Position numbers and translations under genes: made by a program
In this document: one piece after another, positions 35,901 through 44,592 of the stretch
Numbering within the stretch: the stretch's first letter is position 1
Layout: each line of letters begins with the position of its first letter
The notes under the pieces: generated by a model
What the model was told of the DNA's origin: nothing
Databases searched by the model: none
Seen by the model: the letters and a program-made list of their open reading frames with translations, nothing else
Origin: Candidatus Atribacteria bacterium UBA6251
GTDB taxonomy: Bacteria; Atribacterota; Phoenicimicrobiia; Phoenicimicrobiales; Phoenicimicrobiaceae
Reading direction: 5' to 3'
NCBI GenBank assembly: GCA_002441285.1
Contig: DJVR01000007.1
Coordinates: 11,681 to 75,680, forward strand
Length of the DNA: 64,000 nt

Positions 35901-37632
35901 CAGGGTAAATGGATTTGATGGAACACCCTTACAGTCCACTGCCCTGTTATTGATCTATCCCGATACCGAGCAGGAAAGATTATTAGCCTTTTCCGATGAT
36001 AATCGGTTGATGATTATTGATACCCAAACTGGTAATAGTGTATGGACGAGCAATAATATCTTTAGTGATTCGACTGATGGTTCTAAACGGAGTGTTCGAA
36101 AATATAGTAGAAGCCTGGATTATGACGGTTATTATCTATTAGCTGGTTGGCCGATCACCTTATACCATTTTACCTCTGGCCAGAGCCAACCAGAACTTTG
36201 CTGGCAATTAGATAAACAAGGAAGTGGAGAGGTCTTTCTATTGGGAAATTATATTTTAGCTGGGCCATACCTTTATAGCCTGAGTGGAGAGGAATTGGAA
36301 TATTTTAAATGGATGGATAATCATACTTTGCGCTATTTACAGTATATTTTTACCGATAGATATAAATATGACTATCTCTCTGGGCGATTAAATCCATTGG
36401 AAGAAGTACAGAATCCAGGCGGTCTTTTTTCTAATAAGCTTATAGCAGGTCGACAAATGCAGTGTTTCGATCATCAAGGAAACCAACAGTGGATCCTTCC
36501 CCAGAATATTGAACAAGAATATTATCCAGATTCTTCACTTCAAAAAATTTCTGTCTATATTAAGCCAGAAAGTATAATTAGTCTGGGGAGTGATAACGAG
36601 GCATATGCTTATGCTATTAACCAAGATTATCAATTACTGGCGGTAGACTTGATCAGTGGTCAACCGGTATGGTACCGTGAGTTTGTAGAGACATCGAGCT
36701 CGCTTAATAATTTAAGGGAAAATATACCTGATTATCTATCTTCTCAATTTGATTTAAAGAATGCCTATCATCAAACTCCACTGAGTATGACCGAGGGCTT
36801 GGCGGTAAATATCACTTGTTTGGTTCCTTTTCAAGATTCTTTGCTAATAGGCACGGTAGGGCAAAAAATTTATCGTCTAATTCCCTCCCATCTAGACCAT
36901 CTGACAGTTTGGGGTTATATACCTTTTGTGTTTTATGGGCCTACTACTCTTAAAGTGACGGTTCAGGCGATAAATGAATTAGGAGTAAATTTCCCTCTGG
37001 AAGATAAAATTACTGTGATTGGAAATACTATTAATAGTCCACATCCTAAGTATTATAAAATCCAAGAAGATATTTCTCTTCCCATAAAGCTATCTGATTC
37101 CGAGAAACTTGTAGTAGATTATCCTGAGAAACCATCTATAGGTAGTAATTACTTCAATTTTGTCGATATTCAAACCTTATCTCCTCGATTTTCTATTCCC
37201 TTAAAGATTGATAATATCCAATCTCGTCCTCGTATTAGTCAGAAGAATGCCCCTATTAGTGAAATCTTTACTTTAACTATAAACTCAGAGGCAGAGGTAG
37301 TATATAAACCAAAGAAGGAGAAAAATTCAGTTACTCTTTACTATTCCCACTATGGAGCAGAGGAAGTCTCTCGAGTATTATATGAGCATTCCTTTAATAT
37401 TGTGGTAAGTAGTGGAAGTATTCAACAAATAATTAAAGATTATGATTTTATAAATTTGAAGATTAATCTAAATGATGAAATAGCTGAGGATAATTTTTTT
37501 GTAAAAATAAATGGTGAATTATATCGGGAGTGGACTTTAACCAATCATTATTTAATCATTCAATGCCTTAATGCTTTTAAAAAGTTAAATAGTAATCAAT
37601 TAAATATTTTGATTTTGAAGATGAAAAATTAA
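32935..37632 (+). CDS. Giant secreted putative zinc metalloprotease with Ig-like and beta-propeller regions
   Basis: A 1565-residue exported protein. After the signal peptide (about 10-32) comes a beta-rich region, then a protease-like domain with HEYGH at 280-284 (HExxH) and KEGWAEFFA at 319-326, where E320 or E324 can be the third zinc ligand, as in gluzincin-type enzymes. Residues about 640-920 hold Ig/CARDB-like modules (ESDYYPGRQATINFWVENES; AEKYDLYLGIN). Residues about 960-1330 contain repeated strands such as FFVLSTAGTITKYNSSGEEQF and LLIGTVGQKIYRL, typical of a PQQ-type propeller. The C-terminus is beta-rich. Likely a surface protease or polymer-binding enzyme; the substrate is unknown. 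Its neighbours are all exported. Confidence 0.65.
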   Translation: MTKIKIFIIVIKRILFFVCFYFVFLLTSDVLASVTIEGHVYYWNLEQGINATKGTKPEEIEGGCYLPARNLLIEVEFDSPLTIDEQTYTNDYGYYKVSHRNPGVGEWEVDIEVRAEVKLTTISGDGGDNIVWAACYEGALDIWPYNGQTGDKTVGDDEILIFDVYIGGPQNNIEEWDGDEEGEGRNHLIAFFAVQVVLDAYHWLGSKLSNLEIISRDTSLFYPVNTEVTHYNQSLSPPGVAWIDVKKGYYYPQEIDEDIIRDNKQIIAQRWQSLRSTLTHEYGHKIMHDVYWTLPKPLKFWESSDHQVTTCKSPEFAWKEGWAEFFAAAVLNWPTLNGEKGNLVNLPISYKKVHHIEEVYYPDTKQINPLGHSPERVPLIAFDGKGDFNWREEISNDKRAINEAENAAVLWDIFDPKGWEYLPENEQESKPDEWTTPLKWFDPLEDPNFEHIWEMIAGEREYSIGGVTVATGVRQPDCLIDEGDVWEDSFWYYWKNKEDGYGNNAELMHGLKAIMYNRGITSGEYTANRPEIRILNIDLENNKIEIEVTEEDLEDQPYLYYNLVYPDDTGDYSPNFTEDQPLSGEWENNILLFSIDVLPIDQWSKNKLIIKVHDNMLCSFIEVENTLPVELKVGWGELPLFVPLNSGRVLESDYYPGRQATINFWVENESKKNYLSNLSEYQNKPLELSFFIDHNNDHHYDDNEKIWEEGIESLPALSKKLFNIELCLSIDQKEGSNAEDNKIYFPGFYECKLTVSILEEEENKDNNSILASIEFITSPELDNTLPDFVLEKVNVSIDQYKNLNLSFDISEKSGAKTIIDKWNEYNQQNPYYPQWGPINYELHLRDGHGFDLLLSSGELEKISYQESRSIQIERLNLDYIPAEKYDLYLGINLGINGQEIISETNWENNHAFMGWFTLTDERTYPWFTKGGDRGHTGWKKLNLKPPLITDWVREAYGIPVDIVCNSDSFFVLSTAGTITKYNSSGEEQFRVNGFDGTPLQSTALLLIYPDTEQERLLAFSDDNRLMIIDTQTGNSVWTSNNIFSDSTDGSKRSVRKYSRSLDYDGYYLLAGWPITLYHFTSGQSQPELCWQLDKQGSGEVFLLGNYILAGPYLYSLSGEELEYFKWMDNHTLRYLQYIFTDRYKYDYLSGRLNPLEEVQNPGGLFSNKLIAGRQMQCFDHQGNQQWILPQNIEQEYYPDSSLQKISVYIKPESIISLGSDNEAYAYAINQDYQLLAVDLISGQPVWYREFVETSSSLNNLRENIPDYLSSQFDLKNAYHQTPLSMTEGLAVNITCLVPFQDSLLIGTVGQKIYRLIPSHLDHLTVWGYIPFVFYGPTTLKVTVQAINELGVNFPLEDKITVIGNTINSPHPKYYKIQEDISLPIKLSDSEKLVVDYPEKPSIGSNYFNFVDIQTLSPRFSIPLKIDNIQSRPRISQKNAPISEIFTLTINSEAEVVYKPKKEKNSVTLYYSHYGAEEVSRVLYEHSFNIVVSSGSIQQIIKDYDFINLKINLNDEIAEDNFFVKINGELYREWTLTNHYLIIQCLNAFKKLNSNQLNILILKMKN

Positions 37633-37697
37633 TTTTTATTTACAACTAAATCTGAGCTAAAAAGGGAATTATCAGTAATAAGGGGAGGGTAAGAATT

Positions 37698-38867
37698 ATG
37701 CTCAACAATAAAAGGAGAAGTATTTTTTTTAAAAAATATCTTTTTATCTTTATCCTTATTTTACTCTGGTTAAATCTTGGGGAGAGTAAAATAATAGCTA
37801 AGGAATTTTATTCTTTGCATGATATTAATCTTGTGCAACAAGATATAATCATTTTAGACGAACTGACCTTACAAGAAATGGTTTATGTTTCTCCAGATCA
37901 GAGTACTTTTATTTTCAGAAATATAACCTCCCAGTTAGAGCAATTGAAGATAGGGGATATTTTGTGGTTCTATGCAGAGGTAAAGCAGGATTTTGGTTTT
38001 TTAAGACAAATTGCCAATATTCAAAGAAACAAAGCTGGAGGGCAAGGAGTAATTATTTATACCATCCCCTGGCAAGAAAATCACCCTCCAGTAATTACAT
38101 CTCTTATGGTTCAGCCTTCTACCCTGGTTGTCGGTCAACAGGCTGATTTAATCTGTTATGCGGCAGATGAAGATCAGGATAGACTTTATTATAATTGGTT
38201 TAATAGTGAAGGAATTATTATAGGAACTGGTGCTTATGTCCAATGGATTGCTCCTTACCAGAGTGGTAATTATTTAATTACCTGTGAAGTAAGTGATGCG
38301 CGAGGAGAAAAAGCTACTAAATCTATTCAAATCTTGGTAGTAGAAAAACTTCCTTTATTAAGTGAAAAGGAAAAATTATTAATTAGGAAATTTGGTTGGG
38401 GAGATGGAAGGCGAGCTATTCGCTGGCCTGAAGGTAGGGTAGCGGTCTATGATGGCACTAATTTCAGTAAAATGCAGGAAGTTTTGGATGAATGGAATAA
38501 GGTTATGGAAGGTAAAGTGGTTTTCTATTTAAGCCATAATCCCCAGAGTCCAGTAAAAATAACCTACAACTATGAGTTAAGTAAAAAAAATCTTTGTACC
38601 CATATTGATACCCATTGGCGAAATTATCAACTTTATGCTGCAGAAATTCAGATTAATCCAGATTCCCAAAGGTGTGGTTTTCCCGGAAATCTATATGCCG
38701 CCTATCTTCATTGTTTTTCTGGAGTAGCTGGATTTAATGTCTGGCAGGGGACCATCGTTGAGCTAGAGGATTGGCAGCATTTTACTCAGATTTCAGAAAT
38801 TATACAAGAGATGATTAAAGCCCTTTACCGTATTCCCCCTGGTTATGATTTATATTATGAGGAATAA
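37698..38867 (+). CDS. Secreted protein with PKD/Ig-like domain and degenerate metzincin-like C-terminus
   Basis: A 389-residue exported protein (signal about 12-35). Residues about 128-215 form a PKD/Ig-like domain (HPPVITSLMVQPSTLVVGQQ... CEVSDARGEKATKSIQI). The C-terminal ~150 residues begin IRWPEGRVAVYDG, then VLDEWNKVMEGKVVFYLS, like the N-lobe of matrixin-type proteases (edge strand plus the W-containing helix). The zinc motif HExxHxxGxxH is missing; the corresponding part reads AAYLHCFSGVAGF. It may be a non-catalytic relative, a binding protein, or a coincidental match. It follows the giant protease gene by 65 bases. Confidence 0.55.
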   Translation: MLNNKRRSIFFKKYLFIFILILLWLNLGESKIIAKEFYSLHDINLVQQDIIILDELTLQEMVYVSPDQSTFIFRNITSQLEQLKIGDILWFYAEVKQDFGFLRQIANIQRNKAGGQGVIIYTIPWQENHPPVITSLMVQPSTLVVGQQADLICYAADEDQDRLYYNWFNSEGIIIGTGAYVQWIAPYQSGNYLITCEVSDARGEKATKSIQILVVEKLPLLSEKEKLLIRKFGWGDGRRAIRWPEGRVAVYDGTNFSKMQEVLDEWNKVMEGKVVFYLSHNPQSPVKITYNYELSKKNLCTHIDTHWRNYQLYAAEIQINPDSQRCGFPGNLYAAYLHCFSGVAGFNVWQGTIVELEDWQHFTQISEIIQEMIKALYRIPPGYDLYYEE

Positions 38868-39049
38868 TATTTATAAAATGGGTTGCTTTTGAAAAAGGGG
38901 AGGGGATAATCTTTATTTAGCTTGTCCAGATTTCTTAGAGATTAATAAGATAGAAAAGATTAGTGATAATTCTAATATCTGGATTCAAATCAGTAGATAA
39001 GCATCAGAGATTTTTTATTTTATAAACAGTAAAAGGAGAATTACTCATA

Positions 39050-39601
39050 ATGGAGAAAAAATATGTCTTTATTTTTTTAATTTTGTTAATTTTAGTTTTC
39101 AATCTAACGGCAAAAGCTCAAAATACGGAAAGTGTACTAGAGAAAAAAAATCCTGAAGGATATTTATTTTATCACTATTCATATGCCTTTTTGGATATTT
39201 CTCTGGTTTATCCAAAAGGTTGGATTAATTATTCTTCTCAGGAGCGGGGAATCTTAATTTATACTCCTGATTCTATAGGAGTAGCGATGCTTCTGGGGAC
39301 TCCTCTTTTTGGAGAAGATTACACTCTAGAAAAATTATGGGCGGAAAATATGGAAAACCTGAAGTCAGGTGGAGCGGTCTTTCAAGAAATAAGTTCAGCA
39401 ACCCTTTCTGGATATCCAGCAATTAAGGCTTTTCATACTATTAAAATTGGTAATAGCCTCTATCAATATGTTCGTTATAGTGCCCTTATCGGAGATATGT
39501 TTTATACCTTTAGTTTCCATGCTCCGGCTAATGATTTTCAAAAATATCTGACCGAAATTTTAACAATAATTGACTCGGTGACTATTAAAGTTTTTGAATA
39601 A
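39050..39601 (+). CDS. Exported PsbP/DcrB-like hypothetical protein
   Basis: A 183-residue protein with a cleavable signal peptide (1-24, ends TAKAQ). The mature sequence DISLVYPKGWINYSSQERGILIYTPD, followed by a helix ENMENLKSGG and ATLSGYPAIKAFHTIKIGNSLYQYVRY, then FYTFSFHAP, shows the PsbP/Mog1/DcrB (DUF1795-like) strand order. Such exported proteins are small envelope-associated modules with no shared enzymatic role. Function not assigned. Confidence 0.6.
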   Translation: MEKKYVFIFLILLILVFNLTAKAQNTESVLEKKNPEGYLFYHYSYAFLDISLVYPKGWINYSSQERGILIYTPDSIGVAMLLGTPLFGEDYTLEKLWAENMENLKSGGAVFQEISSATLSGYPAIKAFHTIKIGNSLYQYVRYSALIGDMFYTFSFHAPANDFQKYLTEILTIIDSVTIKVFE

Positions 39602-39832
39602 AAATGATTTGATATAATAAATTTTTATAGCTATAACCTTTTAATTTATTAATTTAGCTGGTAAGATTAATTGTTAAAAGAGGGTGAAAAAATTAAAAAC
39701 TAGAGATAATTTCAAAATTTTCTATCTTCCTGGAAGTAGTAAAATTTTAAAAAATTTTTTACTAAGAGAATAGAAATATCACTTTATATATTATAATAAA
39801 TTTGAAATTTTGGGAAGTAAGGAGGTGAAAAA

Positions 39833-39997
39833 ATGACTCGAAGATATTGTATTGTTTGCGGAGAAGATGTAAAGAAAAATAAATATACTACCGAGTATGA
39901 TGGGGTAGAATATTATTTTTGCTCAGCAGAATGTATGGAGGAATTTGAAAATAATCCGGAGGAATATGTAGAAATAGATAACGAGGATTGGAATTAA
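39833..39997 (+). CDS. YHS/TRASH-like zinc-ribbon mini-protein (54 residues)
   Basis: A short gene starting at ATG 39833 with a near-perfect AAGGAGGTGA eight bases upstream. The 54-residue product has CIVCG at 6-10 and YFCSAEC at 28-34, followed by MEEFENNPEEY, the YHS/TRASH pattern of paired Cys motifs and F..NP..Y. These domains bind zinc or copper and often accompany metal or heavy-metal handling proteins. The C-terminus is acidic (EIDNEDWN). A strong terminator closes the unit at 40050. Small-gene callers may miss it. Confidence 0.75.
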   Translation: MTRRYCIVCGEDVKKNKYTTEYDGVEYYFCSAECMEEFENNPEEYVEIDNEDWN

Positions 39998-40049
39998 ATT
40001 TAGAAGATAATTGAGTAAAATAGTACTAATTGTTCTTATAAAATATTAT

Positions 40050-40107
40050 ATGCCAAAAGTCTCGGGATAATTTAAAAAATAACATCAGGACTTTTGGCAT
40101 TTTTTTA
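40050..40107 (+). terminator. Rho-independent terminator after the YHS gene
   Basis: ATGCCAAAAGTC (40050-40061) pairs perfectly with GACTTTTGGCAT (40089-40100) and is followed by seven T's. It closes the plus-strand block of exported proteins and the YHS gene. The minus strand lacks a matching T-run, so it is mainly a plus-strand signal. Confidence 0.85.
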
Positions 40108-40182
40108 TTTGATTTGTTGCCCTTAATATATTTCCTCGAATAAGTATAGATGAGTTTTTCTAAAAAAGATGTTTATTTTAGG

Positions 40183-42813
40183 TCAATCAGAGAAACTTTT
40201 CACCCATTCCGGGGGAGCTGGAGGGTTGGACTCCAGTATTTCTCTCCATGCTTGGTCAGTTAGTCGTTGGTCCATAGGTTGTTTAAATTCATAGTAACTG
40301 AATACTGGTCCAATTCCCAATTCAAGTTGCCCTCTAGGGCTGTAATAGGCTACTAACATAGTTTTAAGATACCCCACTCCTTCTTCTAAAACCTTTTTGG
40401 TATTGCCATCAGTATGGAGGTCAGTTATCAGGACGGTTGATAAACCTGCTGAATCAATATCCCCTCCGGACACTATTTTAATTAAATTTTCCGCAATTTC
40501 ACCAAAGTTTTGAATGAAATCGTATTCTTCTTGCGCTAAAGTAGTATTTTCTATTTCTTTCTTAGAAATATCTGTTAATTTAGTTAATATTTTTAAAAAT
40601 TCTTCTAAACCAAATTTAATCATTAAAGATTCTAATTCTTCAGCAGAGATTAACTTTTTCAATTTTAGGAGAGTCAAATTGGTTAAGGAAAGAAGACGGT
40701 GGTAAAATTGAGGAGCTGGTTCTACATAGCCCCATATCGGCGGTTCTTCAAACATACCGCCTTTTTCTGCCATAGTATAACTTTGTTTGACATAAAGGAT
40801 GGTATCGTGTCTTAGTTCTGCCCAGGAGGCTAGAGCAGTATTTAATTCCTTATCCTGCCAGGCAGAAGTCTGTGTGAAGGTAGGATAACCTGTTCCACCT
40901 TCTTCCCATAAAGATCGCAACACATAAAGCCAATTCATATAAAGATTTTTATACCACTCTTCTTTATCCAGAGAATGAAAATAGTTATTAAGAACAGAAA
41001 AAACTTTATCGAAATCTGTATACTGAGTATCTCCCAAAATTTCTAAAATTTCTTTAGCTCTTGCTGAACCCAAACAAGCTATTAAATCTAAACCTCGAGG
41101 GAAACCCCTTACCTCCCTGGCAGCGGGAGGTGGGCAACTTGCTATTTCAGTTTTTACCCAGGTAAAGGGGCGATTTTGTCTATACCTCGGATATTCATCA
41201 TCCCAGCTAAAGGTAAATGGTTTTTCTTCTGTAGGTAAAGGATGTTTTGGGCCATTATATTCTCCACTATAAGGAGAAACAATTTCTGAGAATAGCCAGG
41301 AATCTAAAGTAAATCTTTGACCTATTAATCTGAAGCCCTTAGTATAGTAAAGAAGTTTTTGGGCTTGGATTTTAAGATTTTTTATCTCTTCTTCTTTTAG
41401 AGGAGGACAGGGCATAAGCAATTCGCAAGCCCCCAATCCACTGTAAATTTTAGGGTAAAAAGGAAAATCTATGATAATCTGTTTGAGCTCTAAAATATTT
41501 TTCTCTAATTCTGCAGGGGTGAAGGGTGATAAAGGTATTTTGTTTAGAGCCTGATAATATTCATAAGGTCCTAAATCGTCTGAGAACCCCACCAGGAAAG
41601 AAGTAATAGTATAAATCTTATTCCACCTATCCAGGAGTTCTTGATTTTGAAAAAGATAACTGGTAAGTAAGAAGGCTTGGAGAGTTTGGATATGGGCATC
41701 ATATTCAGAGATTATTCCCTCTATATTGCCTCTACAACTTGATTCTCCAGGAACAAGAGAAGATGAACCCTGGATTAACGCAGTCATCCTTCCGTACCAC
41801 ATTAGAGCCTTGAAATAATTTTTTAATTTTTCTGATCTAGTGTAATGGCCTCGGGGGATATATTGAGAGTAATCTTCTTTATAAATAAAAATTGGCGAAT
41901 ATTCCCAGCCTTTCTGTTTTTCAATTAAATCAATCTCTTTTTTCACCAGCTCTTTAATTAGTGCAGGGATTTCAAAATGATACTTTTTCAGTTCTGTTTG
42001 ACTAAAATATTGGTAGCTAACTTTCTCTCCATAGATATTTTTTATTCCTTCAATCAACCTATAGCAAAGCTCTGGATCCATTCCGGGAGAACAATATTCT
42101 TTTTTAAGAATTTGATCATTTACAACTTGATTCTCTTTTGGTTTGAGTAGTTCTAAAGCAACCGCAAGATAAGCAATATTTCTTCTAGCTGCTTCTTTAA
42201 GATTATCACTATTTTGATGGTATGTTTTTAATGATTCTTCCAGAAGTTTTTCACTAATTATCCAGATATCAGGATAAAATACTTCTCTTTCTAATCTCAT
42301 CAAAGTGGTATCAAAGAAGATATGATAGAAATGTAATAGAGAGTCAGTAGTAATAAAGACAGGTAAATCTTTTTCTTTTATAGTTTTATAGTAGGCTACG
42401 AAATTATCTTTGGGGTAAACTACCTGGGTTGAAGATTCCAGAAATACTTCTCTTTCTCCAATGTCTATTGGGGTAGGAATTACTGTAAAACCATTTTCTT
42501 TTAATAATTGTAGAGCAGAGGGAGCGAGTGATATTTTCTGAGTTAGGTCCGGATAATTAGAGATACTCTCTAATTGCAAAGGTAGGGAATAAGCTGGAGC
42601 TTGCGGATTTATATTTAATTCTTCCCAAGATAAGAATTCTTTTTTATTGACGAGTTGCTTGCTAAGGAGGGTAGACTCTGAAGCGTGGAGAGAATTAGAA
42701 GATAAAAAAGAAAAGAAAAGGAGGATCAGGAGAGCAATTAACATTTTAGCTAAATCAAATTTATTCTTTTTTGAAAAAGAAAACGAAATTAATTTTATAT
42801 TACCCTTAGACAT
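40183..42813 (-). CDS. DUF3160 family exported protein
   Basis: An 876-residue protein with a signal peptide at about 20-45. The body matches DUF3160, a family of large exported proteins found in anaerobes and archaea: FVAYYKTIKEKDLPVFITTD, then SLLHFYHIFFDTTLMRLE near 160-180, and a late WAELRHDTILYVKQSYTMAE with conserved His/Asp/Tyr. No function is known for the family. It is the last gene of a four-gene minus-strand operon, six bases after the MEMO-CapA gene. Confidence 0.8.
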   Translation of the reverse strand: MSKGNIKLISFSFSKKNKFDLAKMLIALLILLFFSFLSSNSLHASESTLLSKQLVNKKEFLSWEELNINPQAPAYSLPLQLESISNYPDLTQKISLAPSALQLLKENGFTVIPTPIDIGEREVFLESSTQVVYPKDNFVAYYKTIKEKDLPVFITTDSLLHFYHIFFDTTLMRLEREVFYPDIWIISEKLLEESLKTYHQNSDNLKEAARRNIAYLAVALELLKPKENQVVNDQILKKEYCSPGMDPELCYRLIEGIKNIYGEKVSYQYFSQTELKKYHFEIPALIKELVKKEIDLIEKQKGWEYSPIFIYKEDYSQYIPRGHYTRSEKLKNYFKALMWYGRMTALIQGSSSLVPGESSCRGNIEGIISEYDAHIQTLQAFLLTSYLFQNQELLDRWNKIYTITSFLVGFSDDLGPYEYYQALNKIPLSPFTPAELEKNILELKQIIIDFPFYPKIYSGLGACELLMPCPPLKEEEIKNLKIQAQKLLYYTKGFRLIGQRFTLDSWLFSEIVSPYSGEYNGPKHPLPTEEKPFTFSWDDEYPRYRQNRPFTWVKTEIASCPPPAAREVRGFPRGLDLIACLGSARAKEILEILGDTQYTDFDKVFSVLNNYFHSLDKEEWYKNLYMNWLYVLRSLWEEGGTGYPTFTQTSAWQDKELNTALASWAELRHDTILYVKQSYTMAEKGGMFEEPPIWGYVEPAPQFYHRLLSLTNLTLLKLKKLISAEELESLMIKFGLEEFLKILTKLTDISKKEIENTTLAQEEYDFIQNFGEIAENLIKIVSGGDIDSAGLSTVLITDLHTDGNTKKVLEEGVGYLKTMLVAYYSPRGQLELGIGPVFSYYEFKQPMDQRLTDQAWREILESNPPAPPEWVKSFSD

Positions 42814-42819
42814 TATCTT

Positions 42820-44592
42820 TCACCTCTCTAATTTTATTATACCCTTTTCAATATCCTGAGATATCTCTCTATCCGAACGGTAAGCAAGCTTTTTTAAAAA
42901 ATCCTCACTTAACTTATTTTCCATTAACCTAGGTTGTCCCTGATTAATCTGAATAGGGAAAAGCCGATAGATTATTTTATCGGTATAAATCTCCACTCCT
43001 ACTACCAGACCTTCCTGAGTTTCAGCAGAAAAATACTGATCAAAAATAAAATTTCCCAGGGAATAAAAAATTAACCTATCTTGATATAGTTCAATATTCT
43101 GAACTAGATGGGGATGATGACCAATAATTAAATCTGCACCTTTTTCTATTAACTGGTGAGCCAGGACTCGTTGGTTCGGAGTAGGAAAAGAGGTATATTC
43201 TTTGCCCCAATGAAGCATTACGATGAGAAATTTATCAGAATTATCTATTTTTTCCTTTTCCACTATATTAACTATCTCTTCTTCAGTAATGAAATAAGGA
43301 GGGATTTGATTAAAGGCTAGCAGATTTAAATCCTTATCCTTAAAAGAGGTATCAGGAAAAGATAAGCTATTCTGGAGAGGGTTACCTACAAATTTCAAGT
43401 CATATCTCTCTAGCCATTTTTGAGTTTCTTCTAATCCCTTTTTACCTCTGTCTAAAATATGATTATTAGCTAAGGAGAATAAATTAAAATTACCCCAGAC
43501 CGCTCCAAGTAGAATTTGGGGAGAAAAGGAAAATTTTAGGGAATTAATAGGAGATTCAGGGGGAATTTCCACCACTGGTCCCTCTAAATTTCCTACTACC
43601 AGATCAACCCCTTTTAAGAGACGATTAATCTTTTGAAAAGGATAGTAAAGGCCATTTTTCATGATTAATTCTTTTATTCCTCGATCTAACATCAAATCTC
43701 CAACCATAATTATCGTTTTTACCTTTTCATAATCGTGACAGAAATTATTTTTTATGGTTGAATTTAGGCTATCTTCCCCCTTTTTTACTCTTGTAAATAC
43801 AGCACTACAATAAGAGGTAGTTTTTTCTACCTCTTGAGTTAAAAAATCATTTGAGTTATACTTGCCCAGCAGGATAAATTCTTCTCCCTGAACTAAATGG
43901 GCAAAGTATCTTATTGCATAAAGGGCTTGCCAGCAATCTACATCAAGATTATTAAAAGCATCTTTTTCCCGGTTGATGATCACTCGTATACTTCTTAAAT
44001 CATGAAAATCTGCTACTTGCTGAGGTAAAAAATGAGAAAAATCCACACTTGCTATAAGTATAATTGGATAATTTGCCTGAAAATAAATGGCCTCTACCAA
44101 ATCCTCTATCTCTTCTCGATTAGTTTTGGCGGGTACCAAAAGTGGTAATATCATAGTAGCAGGAAGATATTTTTTAATGAAAGGAATCAATTCCATTACC
44201 CCGTGTTCAGCAATTATAGCGGACTGATTAGAATTGATCTGTATACTTTTTCTCAATCTCTTTCCTAACTCACTATCTATCTTTACTTGTTTCAATTCTG
44301 AAGAAGGAGCGCTTAGATCAGGAGCAAGGAAAGAATTATTTTCTTCTAATACACAACTTAAAAAGTGATCCGGACTTAAGATAACTATAGTATGAGGATG
44401 ATCTTGGGTAGAGAGATAGTAAAAAAATGAATCTATTAAGGGAGAAGCCAAAAGATGATGAGGTACTATACCGGCTACTATATCCTGATTCTTAAAATTT
44501 TCTGTGCTATAAATATAAAAATTAGATCCTCCTCTTATTAGAAAGAAAGCCAAATATAACAAAGTGAAAAAAAACAATTTTTTAAATTTCAT
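42820..44592 (-). CDS. MEMO-like (AmmeMemoRadiSam B) and CapA-like metallophosphatase fusion
   Basis: A 590-residue two-domain protein with an N-terminal hydrophobic segment (signal/anchor). Residues about 35-270 form the MEMO1/AmmeMemoRadiSam system B domain: AGIVPHHLLAS, VILSPDHF, IIAEHGVMELIPFIKK, and LIASVDFSHF supply its His/Asp/Cys-like metal site. Residues about 295-560 form a CapA-type metallophosphatase: MVGDLMLDRG, GNLEGPV, SLANNHILDRG, LHWGKEY, IGHHPH and SLGNFIFDQ, all two-metal motifs. Neither AMMECR1 nor the radical-SAM partner is in this window. The gene overlaps the preceding membrane protein gene by 4 bases. The exported location differs from cytosolic MEMO proteins and suggests an envelope role. 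Confidence 0.78.
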   Translation of the reverse strand: MKFKKLFFFTLLYLAFFLIRGGSNFYIYSTENFKNQDIVAGIVPHHLLASPLIDSFFYYLSTQDHPHTIVILSPDHFLSCVLEENNSFLAPDLSAPSSELKQVKIDSELGKRLRKSIQINSNQSAIIAEHGVMELIPFIKKYLPATMILPLLVPAKTNREEIEDLVEAIYFQANYPIILIASVDFSHFLPQQVADFHDLRSIRVIINREKDAFNNLDVDCWQALYAIRYFAHLVQGEEFILLGKYNSNDFLTQEVEKTTSYCSAVFTRVKKGEDSLNSTIKNNFCHDYEKVKTIIMVGDLMLDRGIKELIMKNGLYYPFQKINRLLKGVDLVVGNLEGPVVEIPPESPINSLKFSFSPQILLGAVWGNFNLFSLANNHILDRGKKGLEETQKWLERYDLKFVGNPLQNSLSFPDTSFKDKDLNLLAFNQIPPYFITEEEIVNIVEKEKIDNSDKFLIVMLHWGKEYTSFPTPNQRVLAHQLIEKGADLIIGHHPHLVQNIELYQDRLIFYSLGNFIFDQYFSAETQEGLVVGVEIYTDKIIYRLFPIQINQGQPRLMENKLSEDFLKKLAYRSDREISQDIEKGIIKLER

